From NCBI GenBank assembly GCA_033964015.1, contig CM066921.1:29471918-29535917 (forward strand): DNA of 64,000 nucleotides. Reading direction: 5' to 3'. Below, piece after piece: positions 20,046-32,033 of the stretch. The position numbers were made by a program, and so were the translations under genes. This stretch comes from Scolanthus callimorphus. Taxonomy: Eukaryota > Cnidaria > Anthozoa > Actiniaria > Edwardsiidae. The first letter of the stretch is position 1. Every line of letters begins with the position of its first letter. The notes under the pieces are model-generated. The model ran no database searches, was not told the DNA's origin, and worked only from the letters and a program-made list of their open reading frames with translations.

Positions 20046-20473
20046 TTTTAGTAGAGACCCACTAACATACTATCTTCGATTCCTTGCTTAAGGTTACTCA
20101 GAACCTTCGCGCACGTGTTCGGAAAAAAATCATACACGTCCTTAGTTTAACCAAAACATGTCAACCTATATATCGTTGGAAAGCTTATAGAATGGACTAG
20201 CGGGCTATCGCAAAAAGAAATCACTTATTGATACCTGTAATTTTTTTTAAAGCATTGATTAAATATTTTGGTGTGACATTTTCACGAGCTAACGCTGTCG
20301 AACTGCTGGACCATGACTCCCAAGTAACATATTGTTTTAATCCTTAAAGGTGTTTCTCAAAAACCGTGTCTTCGATTTTTGTAATTTTGTTTAGTTCAAA
20401 AGTTATGAATTTTTGACATTTTTAGAGCGTAAAAATTCTACAAAATTTGACCTTTGGAATTTAGAACCCCTGG

Positions 20474-20504
<31 letters not shown>

Positions 20505-21324
20505 TGGCTACGCCCCTGTAAGGCCTACAGTAAACGTCGTGGCAGAGTCGTGCCGTTCCAATACAAAACAATAGAAAGTTCTTGATTATAAAGTATAATG
20601 AAGCGGCATCCTTTGAAAAAGGAAAGGTTCGACAGAAGAAGAGCGACTGAAGTTCGGCGTTTGCCGTAGGCCTAAAATGCAGGCCAGGTGATTTTTCTTT
20701 TTTTAAGATTTAGCATTTTAGAGGAAACGTGTTCTTGTTCTGTATGTTATAGTACGTGAAGTAAAAAGTGAGGCGAAAAGGCGCGTTCTGTTTCACGTTG
20801 TTTCGGCGATGAGATCAAGGTGAATGTGAATTTCATGTAAACGACACCGACTACTTTGCAAAAGCACCCCTTCATGACGAAGCCTTTGAACCCTCGGACT
20901 TTGATCAATAATAGTGAAATTGGAAATTAAATTTCGACAAAAAAAATGTATTTTTCTTTTTTTATGCTTATGTAAATATTTTTACACGGTTCCACTAAAA
21001 ATCATCTATCTATCTATCATGTAAAACCATATCCCCAGTGTTCCTTCGAGCATTTTAAAACAAGGCGCGACAAGCAATGTTCTTTTATTAGCTTTTCGAC
21101 CTTGTTATTTGCTTGAAAAGTTTGTCGACTAAACTTGCATCGGGGTTTTTCATCCACTGCTTGATCAGATTCGACGTGTCTTGTCACTGAATAGAATATA
21201 ATTTATACTTGTTTATACCTTATATTATCATATACCAAATCAGTGAATATAGTCATATTTGCGCGCTCTGTTGGTTCCTCAAATAGCAGATCCAACATTC
21301 ACTGTTTTGAGAAAACTCTCAAAC
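20046..21324. other. Unassigned spacer with poly-C run
   Basis: A C-run of about 29 bases lies at 20476-20504, flanked by TGGAACC and TGGCTACGCCCCTG. A short (ATCT)n lies near 21003. Nothing else was recognised. Confidence 0.4.
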
Positions 21325-21480
21325 TCTCTTTGCTCCGACGAAGGGCTAACGCTCGAAACGTCAGCAAAACACCTTTTTTCCTCGGCGTTTAACATAAATC
21401 TCAACCTTTGGTTGTTGTTGTTCATGTTCACGTCTCCGCCGACGCAGACCACCTAGTTTTCCCGTAAAACTAGTCATACC
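21325..21480 (+). mobile_element. Left copy of a Penelope-like terminal repeat
   Basis: From CTCTTTGCTCCGACGAAGGG to TAAAACTAGTCATACC this matches the sequence downstream of the GIY-YIG ORF (23287-23347 joined to 24127-24224). Similarity starts at the hammerhead-like motif, and the flanks to the left differ. Penelope-like elements are known to carry such pseudo-LTRs. Confidence 0.65.
21329..21368 (+). ncRNA. Hammerhead-like ribozyme motif (left copy)
   Basis: TTTGCT and AGCAAA pair as an outer stem. Inside are CCGACGA (consensus CUGANGA, with U4 changed to C), a 4-bp stem GGGC/GCTC with loop TAAC, then GAAA and CGTC. Hammerhead motifs with very short helix III are described from Penelope-like elements. 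The U4 change and near-absent helix III make activity as a monomer doubtful. Confidence 0.5.
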
Positions 21481-21810
21481 ATTCTCAAAATAGCAGCTCG
21501 ATTCGCAAGCGAGCTGCGTTGAATCTTTTATCCACCGTATTTTAAATTCTACTGATTTGGTGTATACTGAAACAACTATCCCCTCAGGGTCGGTGCCTAG
21601 CAGTGGATATATACCTCGACGCTTCGTGTCTGTATTCTCCAGATTTCCATTCTTTTAATTTTCATGTATGATTACTGTATTGAACTGATCGAACTCTCCA
21701 GATTTCTGAAGTGAAATGCAGAGAAAAGAGGCCTCGCTTTTCTCATTTTCGTCCCATGTTTTCACTATCCACCCAGAGTTACGATAACCTTAGAATCACC
21801 TTGTGTTAGA

Positions 21811-22007
21811 CCCCGACCACACTACACCGTTTTCAAAACGAAAACGGATACTTTTTGCTCCGTTTTCAACAAGAGTTGCGTCCACACTTTCGTATTGTTT
21901 TCGCCGTTTTCGGTGATCTTTTTCGGCGTTGTAGTGTGGACGATATAAGCCGTATCCGGAGCAAAAAGTATCCGTTTTCGTTTAAAAACGGTGTAGTGTG
22001 GACGGGG
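21811..22007. mobile_element. Hairpin MITE inserted in the 18-bp minisatellite
   Basis: CCACACTACACCGTTTT and AAAACGGTGTAGTGTGG form the ends, flanked by TTAG on both sides. GAAAACGGATACTTTTTGCT and its complement extend the arms. AACCTTAGAATCACC just to the left and GAGTCACGAG just to the right are both minisatellite-like. Confidence 0.65.
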
Positions 22008-22368
22008 TTAGAGTCACGAGTAATCTTAGAGTCACGAGTAATCTTAGAGTCACGAGTTATATTAGAGTCACGAGAAACCTTAGAGTCACGAGTTAATTTA
22101 GACTCACGAGAAACCTTAGAGTCACGAGTTATATTAGACTCACGAGAAACCTTTGAGTCACGAGTTATATTAGAGTCATGAGAAACCTTAGAGTCACGAG
22201 TTATATTAGACTCACGAGTTATATTAGACTCACGAGTTATATTAGAGTTATATTAGAGTCACGAGTTATATTAGAGTCACGAGTTACCTTTAGAGTCACG
22301 AGTTATATTAGAGTCACGAGTTATATTAGAGTCACGAGTTATATTAGACTCACGAGAAACCTTAAAGT
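22008..22368. repeat. 18-bp minisatellite, block 1
   Basis: Units of GAGTCACGAGTTATATTA with AACCTTA and TTTA variants. It abuts the truncated Penelope-like ORF, so translation runs from the array into it. The apparent N-terminus (VTSYIRLTSYIR) is array, not protein. Confidence 0.85.
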
Positions 22369-23104
22369 GAGCGAGTTTTTCAGAAATCGTGGTTACCCTG
22401 ACAATGTCGTCGCTAACGCCCTCAGCCGCGCCCGTTCGATCGACAGAACCACAGCCTTGCAGCCATCAGAACCCACTCTAGAGGATAGGATTCCCTTCCC
22501 CCTTACTTTTCATCCTACTAACCTAGCAATCAAGCATTTTGTGTCCAGGAACTTTAAGATCCTACAAAGGGACCCGGAAACAGCCGCAATTTTCCCCAAG
22601 CCGCCAGTGTTTTCTTTTAAGCGGGACCGAAACTTGCGCAATTCTCTTGTTAGAGGCGTTCTCACGCCTGGCGGTCTACAACCCGGCACTTTCAAATGTA
22701 CTAGATCAAAATGCACAACGTGTGATCATGTCGTTTCCATCACCCGGATCATCGGCCCTAACGGCGAGTCTTTTAACATCACAGATCACTTTGATTGCAC
22801 CACCGCCAACGTCATATATTGTATTACTTGCTCCCTTTGCCGCATGATCTATATAGGACAAACCGGTCAAATGCTTTCTACGCGCTTTTGCCAGCATCGC
22901 AATGATGTGAGGAAAAATGACCGTAACAAACCAGTGGCCCGACACTTCAATCTTCCCGGTCACACTAGAGATCATATGACTGTTTGCGGTGTTTCTCTTC
23001 ACAACGGGTCTAATCATTCTCGCTTCCATAAAGAGAATAGACTTATTCTTTCACTCGGTTGCCGATCACCCCACGGCATCAATGAATTTTTCTCTTATAC
23101 CTAG
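22369..23104 (+). pseudogene. Penelope-like element: C-terminal RT linker and GIY-YIG endonuclease
   Basis: An open frame of about 245 residues reads FFRNRGYPDNVVANALSRAR, then TFHPTNLAIKHF and FPKPPVFSFKRDRNLRNSLV. A Cys-rich linker (KCTRSKCTTC) follows, then the GIY-YIG core (NVIYCITCSLCRMIYIGQTG) with Arg and His in TRFCQHRND and Asn/His in ARHFNLPGH. It stops at 23104. This is the typical C-terminal arrangement of Penelope-like retroelements: RT thumb, CCHH-like linker, GIY-YIG. The RT core is missing, cut off exactly where the minisatellite begins. The remaining frame is intact, so loss may be recent. Confidence 0.88.
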
Positions 23105-23286
23105 TTTTCTACATCTCATCATATTTCCTCTTTCTTTACTTTTATCACTAGTTTGCGATTTCAATGGCCCATGGCATCCTTTGTTATTCTTAACCAATTA
23201 TCGCCTTTAGTCATTCCGAATGTTTATCTGTTGCCTAGCAACGGCTCTACATTTACTTTATATACAGCCCCACTCCCTCAGTTTTC
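23105..23286 (+). other. Penelope-like 3' untranslated region
   Basis: Sequence between the ORF stop and the terminal repeat. No further domain. Confidence 0.5.
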
Positions 23287-23290
23287 CCTC

Positions 23291-23330
23291 TTTGCTCCGA
23301 CGAAGGGCTAACGCTCGAAACGTCAGCAAA
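23291..23330 (+). ncRNA. Hammerhead-like ribozyme motif (right copy)
   Basis: Identical in all 40 positions to the motif at 21329-21368, while flanks differ to the left. The identity suggests recent origin from one template or constraint. Confidence 0.5.
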
Positions 23331-23347
23331 ACACCATTTTTCCACGG

Positions 23348-24126
23348 TAGTCAGGCGGCTAAGCCAAATGATTGTGCGTTTTTTGATAAAAGCATGAAAC
23401 TTTCCAGTATGATTGGCCTACGGGTACTTGTCAATTTTTGATTGGGAGGCATCTCTGAAAATTCTTTTTACAGGAACTATTTAGACGACTCGCAAAGCTA
23501 TTGTTCAGCCGCCATCTTGTCCTTTGTTATTCATGAGTTTCGCGGCACTTCTGTCCAAGTCAGTGAAGTGATTCTCCAGACTCTGCAGCAAAATCCCTGC
23601 AACTTTGTTTCATTCAGGGGCCATTAATACCTTGGCACATATGGTCTATACTTCGGTAGCTATGTCGCAAGCTGATATCAACCTGTGTGCCGAAGAATCC
23701 CGATATTTCCTGATTTTCTATCTCCGAAACAGTGTCTGACTGGAATTCGAAAACATGTTTTCGTAAATAGAAGAAAACATCTAGAAAAGTAATTTAGCTA
23801 TCAAATGTTCACTTGTCATATATTCCAATGATCGTTTCTCTTCGCCATAAATCTTTAGAGTTTTGTCTATCTGGCGCTACACTCTATAAATTTATCTCGT
23901 AGAATAAGAGCTCAAGTGCCACGAAACTCATGAATAACAAAGGATAAGATGGCGGCTGAACAATAGCTTTGCGAGTTGTCTAAATAATTCCTGTAAAAAG
24001 AATTTTCAGAGATGCCTCCCAATCAAAAATTAACAAGTACCCTCTGAAGTCCCGTCCTTGAAAGTTTCATGCTTTTATCAGAAAACGAACAATTCGCAAT
24101 AAAATTTGGACTTAGCCGCCTGACTA
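23348..24126. mobile_element. 779-bp foldback element
   Basis: TAGTCAGGCGGCTAA is inverted at the right end (TTAGCCGCCTGACTA). Arms of more than 200 bp stay complementary, for example GCCGCCATCTTGTCC against GGATAAGATGGCGGC and TCATGAGTTTCGCGGCAC against GTGCCACGAAACTCATGA. The apparent target duplication is CGG. No protein. Confidence 0.8.
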
Positions 24127-24224
24127 CGGCGTTTAACATAAATCTCAACCCTTGGTTGTTGTTGTTCATGTTCACGTCTCCGCCGACGCAGACCACCTAG
24201 TTTTCCCGTAAAACTAGTCATACC

Positions 24225-25098
24225 TTAGAGTCACGAGTTACCTTTAGAGTCACGAGTAACCTTAGAGTCAGGAGTTACCTTTAGAGTCACGTTACCTTAG
24301 AGTCACGAGTTATATTAGAGTCACGAGTTATATTAGACTCACGAGTAACCTTAGAGTCAGGAGTTACCTTTAGAGTCACGTTACCTTAGAGTCACGAGTT
24401 ACCTTTAGAGTCACGAGTTATATTAGAGTCACGAGTTATATTAGACTCACGAGTAACCTTAGAGTCACGAGTTACCTGTAGAGTCACGTTACCTTAGAGT
24501 CACGAGTTATATTAGAGTTACGAGTTATATTAGAGTTACGAGTTACCTTAGAGTCACGAGTTATATTAGAGTCACGAGTTACCTTAGAGTCACGAGTTAC
24601 CTTTAGAGTCACGAGTAACCTTAGAGTCAGGAGTTACCTTTAGAGTCACGTTACCTTAGAGTCACGAGTTATATTAGATTTACGAGTTATATTAGAGTCA
24701 CGAGTTACCTTTGAATCACGAGTTATATAGAGTTACGAGGTACCTTAGAGTCGCGAGTTATATTAGAGTTACGAGTTACCTTAGAGTCACGAGTTATGTT
24801 AGAGTCACGATAACCTTAGAGTCATGAGTTATATTAGAGTCAAGAGTTATATTAGAGTCAAGAGTTACCTTAGAGTCACGAGTTATATTAGAGTCACGAG
24901 TTATGTTAGAGTCACGAGCTATGTTAGGGTCACGAGTTACCTTAGAGTCACGACGTATATTAGAGTTACGAGTTACCTTAGAGTCACGAGTTATATTAGA
25001 GTCACGAGTTATATTAGAGTCACGATAACCTTAGAGTTACGAGTTACCTTTAGAGTCACGACGTATATTAGAGTCACGAGTTACCTTAGAGTCACGGC
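24225..25098. repeat. 18-bp minisatellite, block 2
   Basis: About 48 units of TTAGAGTCACGAGTTATA and CCTTAGAGTCACGAGTTA, with CAGGAG and deletion variants. Its 18-bp period keeps one frame open (VTSYIR repeats), which is not a gene. Confidence 0.9.
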
Positions 25099-26093
25099 CC
25101 TCGTTAACTTCTTGTCGTCGCCAGTTGTTGCTTTCTGAAGATAGACATGCATAATTGCGTTTGGTAGCTAGGAATGGATTAGTAAAAACAAGGATTTACA
25201 GAGAAAGTACCAGGACTTTGTGGATGAATTGATTTTTACGTTGATTCACGGATAATCAGATCAGAAGTTCGCTTAAAACAATCCGAGCAACTTTGATGCC
25301 AGAAAAAAAAATGTCAAAACTTACAGCGGTAAGCTGCACGCGATTTCCTTTAATATCTTTCAATAATATCCCAGGCCGATATGGACGTTTTTAGTTTCTT
25401 CTTTTTCGTTTCCGAATCGTATCTAATATTTCATTCACGAAATTTAGTCAAGTTTGTTTTTGTTTGTGAGTGATTTTTTTGCTCAACTACGTCGAACTGC
25501 TTGACCATTGACTGAAGCGTTTCAAAATCAGATGTTTTTAAAGTACAAGCTGAACAGAAGTTTGTCACCTTCATTTAAAAAGTTTTTGGGAAATGGTTTT
25601 GTGACAGTGGTGGAAAATAAGATTTTGTGATTTTCATTTTGATTTTCATTTTGTGATTTCCGTCTTTCAAAACGTTTGCTTCTCAAGTCTTTCACCCAGC
25701 AACAAATGACTGTAGATGTATGTTTTCAACGCTTTATCTGCTTTACAATGGAAAGAATTGAATAAAATCGATTCTTGTATTTGCCATTGTGGATTTTTTT
25801 AAAATAAATTTAGGCGCGAAAAACCAAACCACTGCAATGATTTACGTGAAGGTACGCTCTTATTGGCAGCTGACAAGTAATTGACAACTTCACGCGTGCT
25901 ATTTTGGGGGTGTGTCAGGGGGCGTCCAGTCAAAAACACCGGCCTTTCTGGCAGGCTCTCGTGACGAAAGCTCTCAAAAAGCTTCTACCAAAAAACTAGC
26001 CTCAAACAACGTGCTGCCGCGTGTAGTCTGCCGCGCGCCCAATAAAACCCCCAAACGAAAACTTCAACACAAAAGAGCCTGCGGGCAGGCTAA
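25099..26093. other. Unassigned spacer between minisatellite blocks
   Basis: No gene recognised. An open frame from 25912 runs into block 3 of the minisatellite and shows no family resemblance. Confidence 0.4.
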
Positions 26094-26345
26094 AGAGTCA
26101 CGAGTTACTTTTAGAGTCACGACGTACATTAGAGTTACGAGTTATATTAGAGTTACGGAGTAACCTTAGAGTCACCACTTATATTAGAGTCACGATAACC
26201 TTAAAGTCATGAGTCATATTAGAGTCACGAGTTATATTAGAGTCACGAGTTACCTTAGAGTCACGAGTTACCTTTAGAGTCACGAGTTACCTTAGAGTCA
26301 CGAGTTATTAGAGTTACGAGTTACCTTATGAGTTATATCTGTGAG
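26094..26345. repeat. 18-bp minisatellite, block 3
   Basis: The same GAGTCACGAGTTA units as blocks 1 and 2, about 14 copies, decaying at the right edge. Confidence 0.85.
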
Positions 26346-26486
26346 TTATCTAAGAGTCTCGTCGTTTATCGCAGTTAACTTTATACTCTAGATTTGTAGA
26401 AGCACCGGCATATCATAACAATCAGGAAGAATAGCATAGAGTGAAGTCTAGTGCGTGTTGAAAACACAATGCTACGATTTATGAAC

Positions 26487-26558
26487 ATCCAGTGGTGTAC
26501 CAGGGCACACGCTGCACGATTGTGTGGTGAGGACTGGGTGCGACTCCCAGCTGGGTTA
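26487..26558 (+). mobile_element. tRNA-derived SINE head
   Basis: CCAGTGGTGTACCAGGGCAC, then GGACTGGGTGCGACTCCCAG resembles A and B boxes. A copy in the opposite sense lies at 32907-32980. Confidence 0.5.
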
Positions 26559-26921
26559 TAAATTGTGGTGGTATTTGAAATAGACGTTATGAGATATATG
26601 TAGGCGTTTTAACATCATTTCGACGTGGATTTTCAGGTAGCTTAAATACAGTCAAATTCATAAGAAATGAGCAAAAAAAACCGTCTAGGTTTTTCAAATA
26701 ACCTTACTACCAGATAACACGAAATTGAAGTAGTTTTTGTAGGTTATCGAGCAGATTGGGATTGGATTAAGAAATTTTATTTCTGACTTCTCGCCAGGCT
26801 GAACAGTTTCCACTTGGAAATCTGATAGCGATGGGTATAAAATATAGTACACTTTGTAATGAAGTATATTAGGGAGGGCCACAAGATTATTAGCATTGCT
26901 ATTATGTGTCACCCTCAAGTC

Positions 26922-26965
26922 TTTATTATTATTACAATGTTATTATTATTATTATTATTATTATT
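26922..26965. repeat. (TTA)n microsatellite
   Basis: A run of ATT/TTA triplets. Confidence 0.7.
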
Positions 26966-29900
26966 TACAATCTTACGTAAGAGTGTCTATATACACGTAT
27001 AAAGTGCAAATTAGGTCATGAATAATAGTGAGAATGTTTAGTGTTTAGTCTTTTTTTTGCCAAAAGTTTCAGGTTCCTGGTGAAATGAAATGTTTATTCT
27101 TTTTTGTGCCAAATTCATGATAAATTAAAACATGGTTGAAAAAATTCCAATAACCTAATATTCTTCTGTGCCACGTTTGAGGCGTTAAAATGATTGAACT
27201 CTGATTTACATCAGATCAATACTGCCGAGATACAAGTTGAAAAAAAAAATAGAGAAACGCATAAACTTCAAGATATTTTGACAGGAACGCCTGACACTTC
27301 TGGCGGAATTTTAGTCTACTTCCCCTAAATGTTGAAACCACTGTAGTTGGTTCAATAATGACTAGATCAAACCCATATTTAAATATTTTGTCAAACTTTT
27401 CATGCTCTTTGTTATAATATAAGTTTCGTTTTTATACTTATAAAATTGAGGGACTTGATTTTGAGGCCGAAAAAGTGGAAAAATTTGAATTTAAAAAATG
27501 AATAAAATAAAAATGGTTTATGTCAAACTGTTGTACAGGCATGGCATTATTTCTTGTGTAAGTCTGAAATAATTTGGTTCAAATTTGAGAAAGTTATAGC
27601 TGTGTGAATATCTTTTTATATGGAGTGTCGTTAATGAGATCTCATAAGGTCTGCTTGGACTCTCACTCATTGTCTCTTATGAAAATGTTCAGACAGCTAT
27701 AACTTTATCAAATCCTAACTAAATCATATCAGATTTACACAAGAAATAATGCTTTACACGCACGACAGTTTGACATAACCTTTTTTATTATTTGCGCGTT
27801 TTCGAAAATTCTGCATTTTCCGGCTATTTTGGCCAAAATGTCAGATCTCTTAATTTTATAAGTATCAAAAGAAATCTTACATAATTGAAAAGAGCATCAA
27901 AAGTTTGACAAAATATCTAAATATAGGATTGATCAGATGATTATTGACCGAATTACAGTGATTTGAAATTTTTAGGGCACTCGACTAAAATTGAGCCAGA
28001 AGTGTCAGGCATTCCTGGCGAAATGAAATGTTTATTCTTTTTTTTTCTTGCCAAAAGTTTAAGGCATTCCTGGCGATATGAAATGTTAATTTTTTGGTGC
28101 CAAATTCATTATAAATTGAAACATGGTTTAAAAAATTCTAATAACCAAATATTTTTCTATGCCACGTTTGAGGCGTCAAAATGATTGAATTCTGGAGTAA
28201 GTCGGATCAATACTGCCGAGATACAAGTTGAAAAAAATTAGAGAAACGCACAGACTTCAAGACATTTTGACAGGAACGCCTGACACTTCTGGCGGAATTT
28301 TAGTCGACTTCCCCTAAATGTTGAAACCACTGTAGTTGGTTCAATAATGACTAGATCAAACCCATATTTAAATATTTTGTCAAACTTTTCATTCTCTTTG
28401 TTATGATATAAGTTTCGCTTTTATACTTATAAAATTGAGGGACTTGATTTTGAGGCCGAAAAAGTCGAAAAATGCTGAATTTAAAAAATGCATCAAATAA
28501 AAACATTTAATGCCAAACTGTTGGGGAAGTAAGGTATTATTTCTTGTGTAAATCTGAAATAATTTGGTTCAAATTTGAGAAAGTTATAGCTGTGTGAATA
28601 TTTTTATATGGAGTGTCGTTAATGAGATCTCATAAGGTCTGCTTGGACTCTCACTCATTGTCTCTTATGAAAATGTTCAGACAGCTATAACTTTATCAAA
28701 TCCTAACTAAATCATATCAGATTTACACAAGAAATAATGCTTTACACGCACGACAGTTTCACATAACCTTTTTTTATTATTTGCGCGTTTTCGAAAATTC
28801 AGCATTTTCCGGCTATTTTGGCCAAAATGTCAGATCTTTTAAATTTTATAAGTATCAAAAGAAATCTTACATAATTGAAAAGAGCATCAAAAGTTTGACA
28901 AAATATCTAAATATAGGATTGATCAGATGATTATTGACCGAATTACAGTGATTTGAAATTTCTAGGGCACTCGACTAAAATTGAGCCAGAAGTGTCAGGC
29001 ATTCCTGGCGAAATGAAATGTTTATTCTTTTTTTTTCTTGCCAAAAGTTTAAGGCATTCCTGGCGATATGAAATGTTAATTTTTTGGTGCCAAATTCATT
29101 ATAAATTGAAACATGGTTTTAAAAAATTCTAATAACCAAATATTTTTCTATGCCACGTTTGAGGCGTCAAAATGATTGAATTCTGGAGTAAGTCGGATCA
29201 ATACTGCCGAGATACAAGTTGAAAAAAAATTTGAGAAACGCACAGACTTCAAGACATTTTGACAGGAACGCCTGACACTTCTGGCGGAATTTTAGTCGAT
29301 TTCCCCTAAATGTTGAAACCACTGTAGTTGGTTCAATAATGACTAGATCAAACCCATATTTAAATATTTTGTCAAACTTTTCATTCTCTTTGTTATGATA
29401 TAAGTTTCGATTTTATACTTATAAAATTGAGGGACTTGATTTTGAGGCCGAAAAAGTCGAAAAATGCTGAATTTAAAAAATGCATCAAATAAAAAACATT
29501 TAATGCCAAACTGTTGTGGAAGTAAGGTATTATTTCTTGTGTAAATCTGAAATAATTTGGTTCAAATTTGAGAAAGTTATAGCTGTGTGAATATTTTTTT
29601 ATATGGAGTGTCGTTAATGAGATCTCATAAGGTCTGCTTGGACTCTCACTCATTGTCTCTTATGAAAATGTTCAGACAGCTATAACTTTATCAAATCCTA
29701 ACTAATTCATATCAGATTTACACAACAAATAATGGTTTACACGCACGACAGTTTCACATAACCTTTTTTATTATTTGCGCGTTTTCGAAAATTCAGCATT
29801 TTCCGGCTATCTTGGCCAAAATGTCAGATCTTTTAATTTTATAAGTATCAAAAGAAATCATTTACATAATTGAAAAGAGCATCAAAAGTTTGACAAAATA

Positions 29901-30186
29901 TCTAAATATAGGCTTGATCAGATGATTATTGACCGAATTACAGTGATTTGAAATTTTTAGGGCACTCGACTAAAATTGAGCCAGAAGTGTCAGGCATTCC
30001 TGGCGAAATGAAATGTTTATTCTTTTTTTTTCTTGCCAAAAGTTTAAGGCATTCCTGGCGATATGAAATGTTAATTTTTTGGTGCCAAATTCATTATAAA
30101 TTGAAACATGGTTTAAAAATTCTAATAACCAAATATTTTTCTATGCCTCGTTTGAGGCGTCAAAATGATTGAATTCTGGAGTAAGT

Positions 30187-30535
30187 ATACATAAATGAAT
30201 AAATGTCATACAGTGGCGTGATAGATACGATATGATTAAATTGTACGCAAGTGCGGCCTTAAACACCACTGAAAAAACCTGAAAAAAATTCAGGCATAGA
30301 ACGGGATTCGAACCCACGACCTTTGCGATACCGGTGCAATGCTCTCCCAACTGAGCTATCCACGCCACAGGGAGAGGTCGTATACGGGTTAGCCCTTTAT
30401 ATGAAATGACGTGTCGCTTGACCCAAGCGAAAGTATACATAAATGAATAAATGTCATACAGTGGCGTGATAGATACGATATGATTAAATTGTGCGCAAGT
30501 ACGGCCTTAAACACCACTGAAAAAACCTGAAAAAA
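30187..30535 (-). mobile_element. tRNA-derived SINE with 12-bp target duplication
   Basis: TCTGGAGTAAGT flanks both sides (30175-30186 and 30536-30547). On the minus strand a 3' tail copy (30434-30535) comes first. Next is a tRNA head GGATAGCTCAGTTGGGAGAG with B box GGTTCGAATCCC, then a second copy of the same tail ending near 30187. The head resembles a tRNA with anticodon position GGT, but position 33 is C and one anticodon-stem pair is broken, so it is a SINE promoter, not a tRNA gene. Confidence 0.85.
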
Positions 30536-32033
30536 TCTGGAGTAAGTCGGATCAATACTGCCGAGATACAAGTTTAAAAAAAAATTAGAGAAACGCACAG
30601 ACTTCAAGACATTTTGACAGGACCTGACACTTCTGGCTGAATTTAGTCGACTTCCCCTAAATGTTGAAACCACTGTAGTTGGTTCAATAATGAGTAGATC
30701 AAACCCATATTTAAATATTTTGTCAAACTTTTCATTCTCTTTGTTATGGTATAAGTTTCGTTTTTGTACTTATAAAATTGAAAGACTTGATTTTGAGGCC
30801 GAAAAAGTCGAAAAATGCTAAATTTAGTTTATGTCAAACTGTTGTGGAAGTAAGGCATTATTTCTTGTGTAAATCTGAAATAATTTGGTTCAAATTTGAG
30901 AAAGTTATAGCTGTGTGAATATTTTTTTATATGGAGTGTCGTTAATGAGATCTCATAAGGTCTGCTTGGACTCTCACTCATTGTCTCTTATGAAAATGTT
31001 CAGACAGCTATAACTTTATCAAATTGTAACTAATCATATCAGATTTACACAAGAATAATGCTTTACACGCTTGACAGTTTGTCATAACCTTTTTTATTAT
31101 TTGCGCGTTTTCGAAAATTCAGCATTTCCGGCTATTTTGGCCAAAATGTCAGATCTTTTAATTTTATAAGTATCAAAAGAAATCTTACATAATTGAAAAG
31201 AGCATCAAAAGTTTGACAAAATATCTAAATATAGGATTGATCAGATGATCATTGACCGAATTACAGTGATTTGAAATTTTTAGGGCACTCGACAAAAATT
31301 GAGCCACAAGTGTCAGGCATTCCTGGGGAAATGAAATGTTTATTCTTTTCCGAATTCATTTCATGATAAATTAAAACATGGTTGAAAAATTCCAATAACC
31401 CAATATTCTTCTGTGTCACGTTTAAGGCGTTAAAATGACTGAACTCTGATTTACATCGGATCAATACTGCCGAGATACACGTTTCAAAACATTAGAGAAA
31501 CGCATAGACTTCAAGACATTTTGACAGGAACGCCTGACACTTCTGGCGGAATTTTAGTCGACTTCCCCTAAATGTTGAAACCACTGTAGTTGGTTCAATA
31601 ATGACTAGATCAAACCCATATTTAAATATTTTGTCAACTTTTCATTCTCTTTGTTATGATGTAAGTTTCGTTTTTATACTTATAAAATTGAGGGACTTGA
31701 TATTGAGGCCGAAAAAGTCGAAAAATGTTGAATTTAAAAAATGCATCAAATAACAAATATTTATTGCCAACTGTTATGGAAGTAAGGCATTATTTCTTGT
31801 GTAAATCTGAAATAATTTGGTTCAAATTTGAGAAAGTTATAGCTGTGTGAATATTTTTTATATGGAGCTTCGTTAATGAGACTTCATAAAGTCTGCTAGG
31901 ACTCTCACTCATTGTCTCTTATGAAAATGTTCAGACAGCTATAACTTTATCAAATCGTAACTAAATCATATCAGATTTACACAAGAAATAATGCTTTACA
32001 CGCACGACAGTTTGTCATAACCTTTCCTATTAA

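Larger units (their letters stand above)
23287..24224 (+). mobile_element. Right Penelope-like terminal repeat, split by a foldback element
   Basis: 23287-23347 and 24127-24224 together match the left copy at 21325-21480. The interruption is a 779-bp foldback element with CGG on both sides. The repeat ends GTAAAACTAGTCATACC and runs directly into the 18-bp minisatellite. Confidence 0.7.

Noticed and set aside
22178..22368. N-terminal extension of the GIY-YIG ORF
   Set aside because: It is translated minisatellite upstream of the truncated Penelope-like sequence.
24824..25138. Open frame with VTSYIR repeats
   Set aside because: An 18-bp minisatellite keeps the frame open; no protein is expected.
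30295..30370. tRNA gene on the minus strand
   Set aside because: It has a B box and a cloverleaf-like head, but C at position 33, a broken anticodon-stem pair and a SINE tail with target duplication show that it is a SINE.
29393..31464. Minus-strand frames of 67-99 residues in the 1-kb array
   Set aside because: They recur only because the array repeats; start and stop positions shift with single-base differences between units.
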